Assembly (NCBI GenBank): GCA_029983675.1
Contig: JASBYY010000033.1
Location: forward strand, 1-35,652
Direction: 5' to 3'
Source of the DNA: Bacteroidales bacterium
GTDB taxonomy: Bacteria > Bacteroidota > Bacteroidia > Bacteroidales > F082
Length of the DNA: 35,652 nucleotides
The notes below the pieces were generated by a model. The model ran no database searches. It saw only the letters and a program-made list of their open reading frames with translations, and was not told the origin of the DNA. Both the position numbers and the translations under genes were made by a program. Numbering within the stretch: the first letter of the stretch is position 1; each line of letters opens with the position of its first letter. Positions 32,264 through 35,652 of this stretch are shown in pieces.

Positions 32264-34804
32264 ATGAAAGAGAAAAACGTTAGAGAAAGTTTTCCGGTTG
32301 TAGGGATGACTTGTGCCGCTTGTGTGGCGCATGTCGATAAGGCTTTGCGCAAACAGCAGGGAGTGGAGCAGGTGGCGGTCAATTTAGCCAGCAACATTGC
32401 TATGGTAGAATACGATGCCAATCAATGCACGCCTGAAATCCTGCGGCAGGCCGTTGAGAATGCGGGTTACGGCTTGGTGATTGAAAAAGGCGACAATGTG
32501 CTTGACGAGGCCGAGAAAGCCCGCGAAGCCCATTATCGTTCCCTGAAGTGGCGTACCATAGCGGCCTTGTCTTTCTCCATCCTGATCATGGTGCTATCCA
32601 TGGGCTTTCAGTCGTGGCGTTTTTCAGGCTATGCGATGTGGATGCTCGCCACACCTGTGGTGTTTTACTTGGGGCGCGACTTTTTCATCAATGCGTGGAG
32701 GCTTATCCGTCACGGAGCCATGAACATGGACACCTTGGTGGCGCTGAGTACGGGCATCGCCTATCTGTTCAGCCTTTTCAACCTGCTTTTCCCGCAGGTA
32801 TGGCAGCGGCACGGTCTCACAGCCCACTTGTATTTCGAATCGTCAAGCATGATTATCGGTTTTATCATGTTGGGGCGCTTATTGGAGGAGAAGGCCAAGA
32901 GCCGTACCAATACGGCGGTGAAAAAACTTATCGGACTACGTCCCAAGACAGTGAGCCGCCTCAATGCTGATGGTAGTTTGACAACCGTGCCCATTGAGAG
33001 TGTCCAAAAAGACGACCAGATAGCTGTTAAGCCGGGCGAACGCATTGCTGTAGATGGGGTGATTGTCAAGGGCAGCAGTTTTGTCGATGAAAAGATGTTG
33101 AGCGGAGAACCCGTTCCTGTCGCAAAACAAAGCGGTTCAAAAGTGTATGCAGGCACCATCAACGGCAAAGGAGGATTTGTTTTCAAGGCGGAGAAAGTGG
33201 GTGACGAGACGGTGTTGGCGCATATCATCAGAGCCGTTACCGATGCACAGGGCAGCAAGGCTCCTGTCCAGAAATTGGCCGATAAGATTGCAGCAATGTT
33301 TGTCCCGACCATCATTGGAATTGCCGTTCTTTCCCTTTTGCTTTGGCTCTTTCTTGACCCGTCTGAAGGACTGATTCACGGTTTGCTGGCCATGGTCACG
33401 GTGATGATCATTGCCTGTCCCTGTGCCTTGGGACTGGCCACGCCGACGGCCATAATGGTGGGCATAGGCTTGGGAGCCGAAAATGGCATCCTCATCAAAG
33501 ACGCAGAGAGCCTCGAAAAGACCAAGGATATTGATACCATCGTGCTCGACAAGACCGGTACCCTTACTGAAGGTATGCCCCAAGTGCTGGAATGTATGTG
33601 GGCGAACGGTGTGGATGACAGGGTTTATTACCAAGATGTTTTTTCCGCCATGGAATCGAGGTCGGAACATCCGCTGGCCGAAGCCGTGGTCCGGTATTTT
33701 GGCAAGGGAAAGCTGTTTGATTTTGATGATTTTCAGAGCATCACAGGACAAGGATTGTCGGCTTCGTCGGGAGACAGGCATTTCTATATCGGTAACAAGC
33801 GTTTAATGTCCGAACAACATATCTTTATAGAGTCATCCATGCAGACCAAGGCGGCAGAGTTGACATCACGGGCTGCCACGGTGGTGTACTTTGCCGATTC
33901 GGAACGTGTGATTGCCCTCGCAGGTGTCAGCGACAAGGTGAAGGAAAGTTCGCGATCGGCCATAGCGCTATTGGTTGGTGCGGGCATCGAAGTACACTTG
34001 CTTACGGGTGACAATGAAGCGACCGCCAAGGCCATAGCGGAAGATTTGAATATGGCGCATTATCGTGCCAATGTGTTGCCTGATGAAAAAGCACATTTTG
34101 TCAGGGATTTGCAAGCTAAGGGGCGTAAGGTAGCCATGGTGGGCGATGGCATCAACGACAGTGCGGCTTTGGCGCAGGCCGACATCAGCATCGCCATGGG
34201 CAGTGGCAGCGATATTGCCATCGATGTGGCCGATATGACCATTATTTCATCCGACTTGACCAAGATTGTAGCCGCCATTCGGCTGTCGAAGCTCACGGTA
34301 AGGACAATACGTCAGAACCTTTTTTGGGCGTTTTTCTACAACCTGATTAGTGTTCCTATTGCTGCCGGTGTGCTTTATCCGATAAATGGCTTTCTGCTGA
34401 ATCCGATGATAGGCGGCGCAGCCATGGCCATGAGCAGTGTGACCGTAGTGGGCAACAGCCTTCGCTTGAAACGTAAACGCCTGTCTCCGGACTTGTCCTC
34501 GAAAGACGAAATGTCGGCTTATTCTTCCGTAGCGGAAGAAGATTCCAGTGAAAATGAAAACAAAGATATTCAATCCATAATACCCCCAATACCTATGAAA
34601 AAGTATAAAGTAGAAGGCATGATGTGCCAAAATTGCAGAAAGCATGTGGAAAAGGCCTTGAATGGCATAGAAGGCGTTACCGCCACTGTGAGTTTGGAAT
34701 CCGCCGAGGCTTGTCTGGAGTTTTCGGGCAAGGAACTCAGCGTTGATGAGCTGCAACAAATCCTTACCGAAGAAGCCGGCGACTACAAGATTACGGAGCA
34801 ATGA
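32264..34804 (+). CDS. copA: Copper-translocating P1B-type ATPase with N- and C-terminal HMA domains
   Basis: An 846-residue copper exporter. The N-terminal heavy-metal domain has GMTCAAC (14-20). The membrane metal site CPC is at 385-387 (IIACPCALGLATPT), phosphorylation motif DKTGT starts at D429, SEHPLAEAVV is the HP motif, and LLTGDNEATAKAIA and VAMVGDGINDSAALAQADI complete the ATP-binding and hinge motifs. About eight transmembrane segments. After the last helix a linker rich in S, E and D (about 745-777) leads to a second HMA domain (778-846) with GMMCQNC (C788, C791), which resembles a free CopZ chaperone. The start at 32264 fits the -7 box. No copper regulator is adjacent. Confidence 0.96.
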   Translation: MKEKNVRESFPVVGMTCAACVAHVDKALRKQQGVEQVAVNLASNIAMVEYDANQCTPEILRQAVENAGYGLVIEKGDNVLDEAEKAREAHYRSLKWRTIAALSFSILIMVLSMGFQSWRFSGYAMWMLATPVVFYLGRDFFINAWRLIRHGAMNMDTLVALSTGIAYLFSLFNLLFPQVWQRHGLTAHLYFESSSMIIGFIMLGRLLEEKAKSRTNTAVKKLIGLRPKTVSRLNADGSLTTVPIESVQKDDQIAVKPGERIAVDGVIVKGSSFVDEKMLSGEPVPVAKQSGSKVYAGTINGKGGFVFKAEKVGDETVLAHIIRAVTDAQGSKAPVQKLADKIAAMFVPTIIGIAVLSLLLWLFLDPSEGLIHGLLAMVTVMIIACPCALGLATPTAIMVGIGLGAENGILIKDAESLEKTKDIDTIVLDKTGTLTEGMPQVLECMWANGVDDRVYYQDVFSAMESRSEHPLAEAVVRYFGKGKLFDFDDFQSITGQGLSASSGDRHFYIGNKRLMSEQHIFIESSMQTKAAELTSRAATVVYFADSERVIALAGVSDKVKESSRSAIALLVGAGIEVHLLTGDNEATAKAIAEDLNMAHYRANVLPDEKAHFVRDLQAKGRKVAMVGDGINDSAALAQADISIAMGSGSDIAIDVADMTIISSDLTKIVAAIRLSKLTVRTIRQNLFWAFFYNLISVPIAAGVLYPINGFLLNPMIGGAAMAMSSVTVVGNSLRLKRKRLSPDLSSKDEMSAYSSVAEEDSSENENKDIQSIIPPIPMKKYKVEGMMCQNCRKHVEKALNGIEGVTATVSLESAEACLEFSGKELSVDELQQILTEEAGDYKITEQ

Positions 34805-34919
34805 AGCTTTTGGACCATAGCTTGCGAAAAAAATAGTATGAAAACACTAAGCTATTTTCAAAATCTCTCCGCATCATCGCCATTGAATGAAGCCAATAGT
34901 GACTCGGATTGGAGGCTTT

Positions 34920-35252
34920 TCAGCAGTTCAAGCGTGCTTGTCTCGACAGTTTCCTTGTATAGCATAGCAGTTCCTCTTTTTGCAGGTCGAAGTAATGGCA
35001 GACAAAATTCATGTCGATGTCCGACAGGTGCGGAATGCTTTTGATGGCTTCACGGAAGCCTTCGATACCGCCGTAAAGGTTGAAAGCGCCGTAGAAATCT
35101 TCAGGCCATCCCAATTCCACCACGCGTTGCACAACTATGGTCTTCGACCGTTCCCAGTCAAAGGTAGTCATGTCGTATTCCCACAGCAGCGAAGGGTTGA
35201 TGCGGTTGCCGTTGTGACGGTAGTTGGTGAAGATGGTGTTGGGTATGGGCAT
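34920..35252 (-). CDS. Small DUF6922-like protein
   Basis: A 110-residue protein of a Bacteroidetes-restricted type I associate with DUF6922: SLLWEYDMTTFDWERSKTIVVQRVVELG, then DFYGAFNLYGG, an IPHLSDIDMNFVCHYFDL stretch, and ELLCYTRKLS. Such proteins usually sit beside or resemble antitoxin-like or nucleotidyltransferase-linked genes, but no partner is present here. No signal peptide or catalytic motif. The conserved part begins around residue 20, so a start at M28 is also possible. It converges with copA over 115 bp with no visible terminator. Function unknown. Confidence 0.7.
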   Translation of the reverse strand: MPIPNTIFTNYRHNGNRINPSLLWEYDMTTFDWERSKTIVVQRVVELGWPEDFYGAFNLYGGIEGFREAIKSIPHLSDIDMNFVCHYFDLQKEELLCYTRKLSRQARLNC

Positions 35253-35652
35253 TGTTGCTTTTTTGTCAGTTATTACTGGCTACAGGTATCTCCAATTGCT
35301 TGCAAATCCTCTTGGCAAGTCATCAATGTTGTTATGCATGGGAACGATTGAAGTTCTTCCGTTGCTAAGATTCCTGAATTGAGTGTGACTGCCTTTTTGT
35401 CTTCCTGTCGGATAGCGTTCGGCCGGTATGGCCAGTAAGGGATTGCGGGCGATTTCCTGTCAAGTTACACGGACTACAGCCCTCGAATAACCTACTGAAC
35501 CTGCAATTTTTTATACCGCATGTTGTAGGGCGTTTTTCTTTGTCTTTTTTCTGTTTGTCTTTTTTGTCAGTCTTAAAACTCACAATTTACTAATAAACCT
35601 TAAATCCGCAAATTGTTTGTTCAAAAAAGCCACAAAATGTTGACAAATAATT
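35253..35652. other. 400-bp end region without recognisable gene
   Basis: No convincing coding sequence. A 72-codon minus-strand open frame (35365-35583) is K/R/S/T-rich and looks accidental. The only structure is a pyrimidine-rich stretch with a 12-bp direct repeat TTTGTCTTTTTT at 35539-35550 and 35554-35565. An AT-rich tail follows that might be upstream DNA of a gene outside the window. Confidence 0.6.

Noticed and set aside
35539..35565. 12-bp direct repeat TTTGTCTTTTTT, two copies
   Set aside because: Low-complexity pyrimidine tract; too short and too simple to call a repeat element or array.
35365..35583. 72-codon minus-strand frame near the window end
   Set aside because: Composition dominated by K, T, S and R from the pyrimidine tract; no motif, promoter or homologue recognised.

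Overview
The window is chromosomal DNA from a member of the Bacteroidetes, most likely an uncultured Bacteroidales. The evidence is: four proteins ending in a type A type IX secretion (T9SS) sorting domain (PNP motif plus a C-terminal beta domain); a GldA-type ABC ATPase; a C10 streptopain-like protease; a DUF2027-Smr protein; a tmRNA whose tag reads GESNYAFAA; and many TAnnTTTG boxes, the Bacteroidetes -7 promoter element, a few tens of bases before start codons. No phage, insertion sequence, integrase or CRISPR array is visible. Species cannot be named from the sequence alone.

Layout. 1-309: tail of a T9SS cargo protein. 535-3372 (minus): YjbR-like protein, metK with a strong terminator, and gldA. 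3682-6738 (plus): ribosomal operon rplM-rpsI-rpsB-tsf, with the only complete -33/-7 promoter found and a classical terminator. 6739-6925: a MITE-like imperfect palindrome without coding capacity. 7130-8998: secreted T9SS protein of unknown role. 9432-10909 (plus): cdsA-psd, phospholipid synthesis, coupled by an ATGA overlap. 10923-14949 (minus): five tightly packed genes, namely an MbnP-like lipoprotein, an MbnH/MauG-like di-haem lipoprotein, a TIGR01212 radical SAM protein, a TrmH-family methyltransferase and a YjjG-like HAD phosphatase; three of the four junctions are ATGA overlaps. 15123-16205 (plus): DUF2027-Smr protein. 16371-16922 (minus): tmRNA followed by tRNA-Arg(CCG) and a shared terminator. 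17096-18259 (minus): a sigma-54-type response regulator with no DNA-binding domain, divergent from 18352-21373 (plus), an FGE-sulfatase-fold protein overlapping a VCBS/FG-GAP-repeat T9SS protein. 21548-22732 (minus): LOG-family protein and a retropepsin-like protease. 23026-27660 (plus): sbcD-sbcC. 27872-30631: C10 protease with T9SS tail. 30835-32136: superoxide dismutase and flavodoxin. 32264-34804: copper P-type ATPase carrying a CopZ-like domain at its C-terminus. 34920-35252 (minus): a small DUF6922-like protein. 35253-35652: no recognisable gene.

Functional themes. Much is housekeeping: translation, SAM synthesis, phospholipids, ribosome rescue and DNA end processing. The accessory layer concerns the cell surface (T9SS cargo, C10 protease, FGE-fold and VCBS proteins) and metals or redox (the MbnP/MbnH-like pair, CopA, superoxide dismutase, flavodoxin). 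The most unusual items are the MbnP/MbnH-like pair, which by homology may carry out tryptophan-to-kynurenine maturation of a metal-binding lipoprotein; the palindrome at 6739-6925; the sigma-54 activator lacking a DNA-binding domain; and the CopA-CopZ-like fusion.
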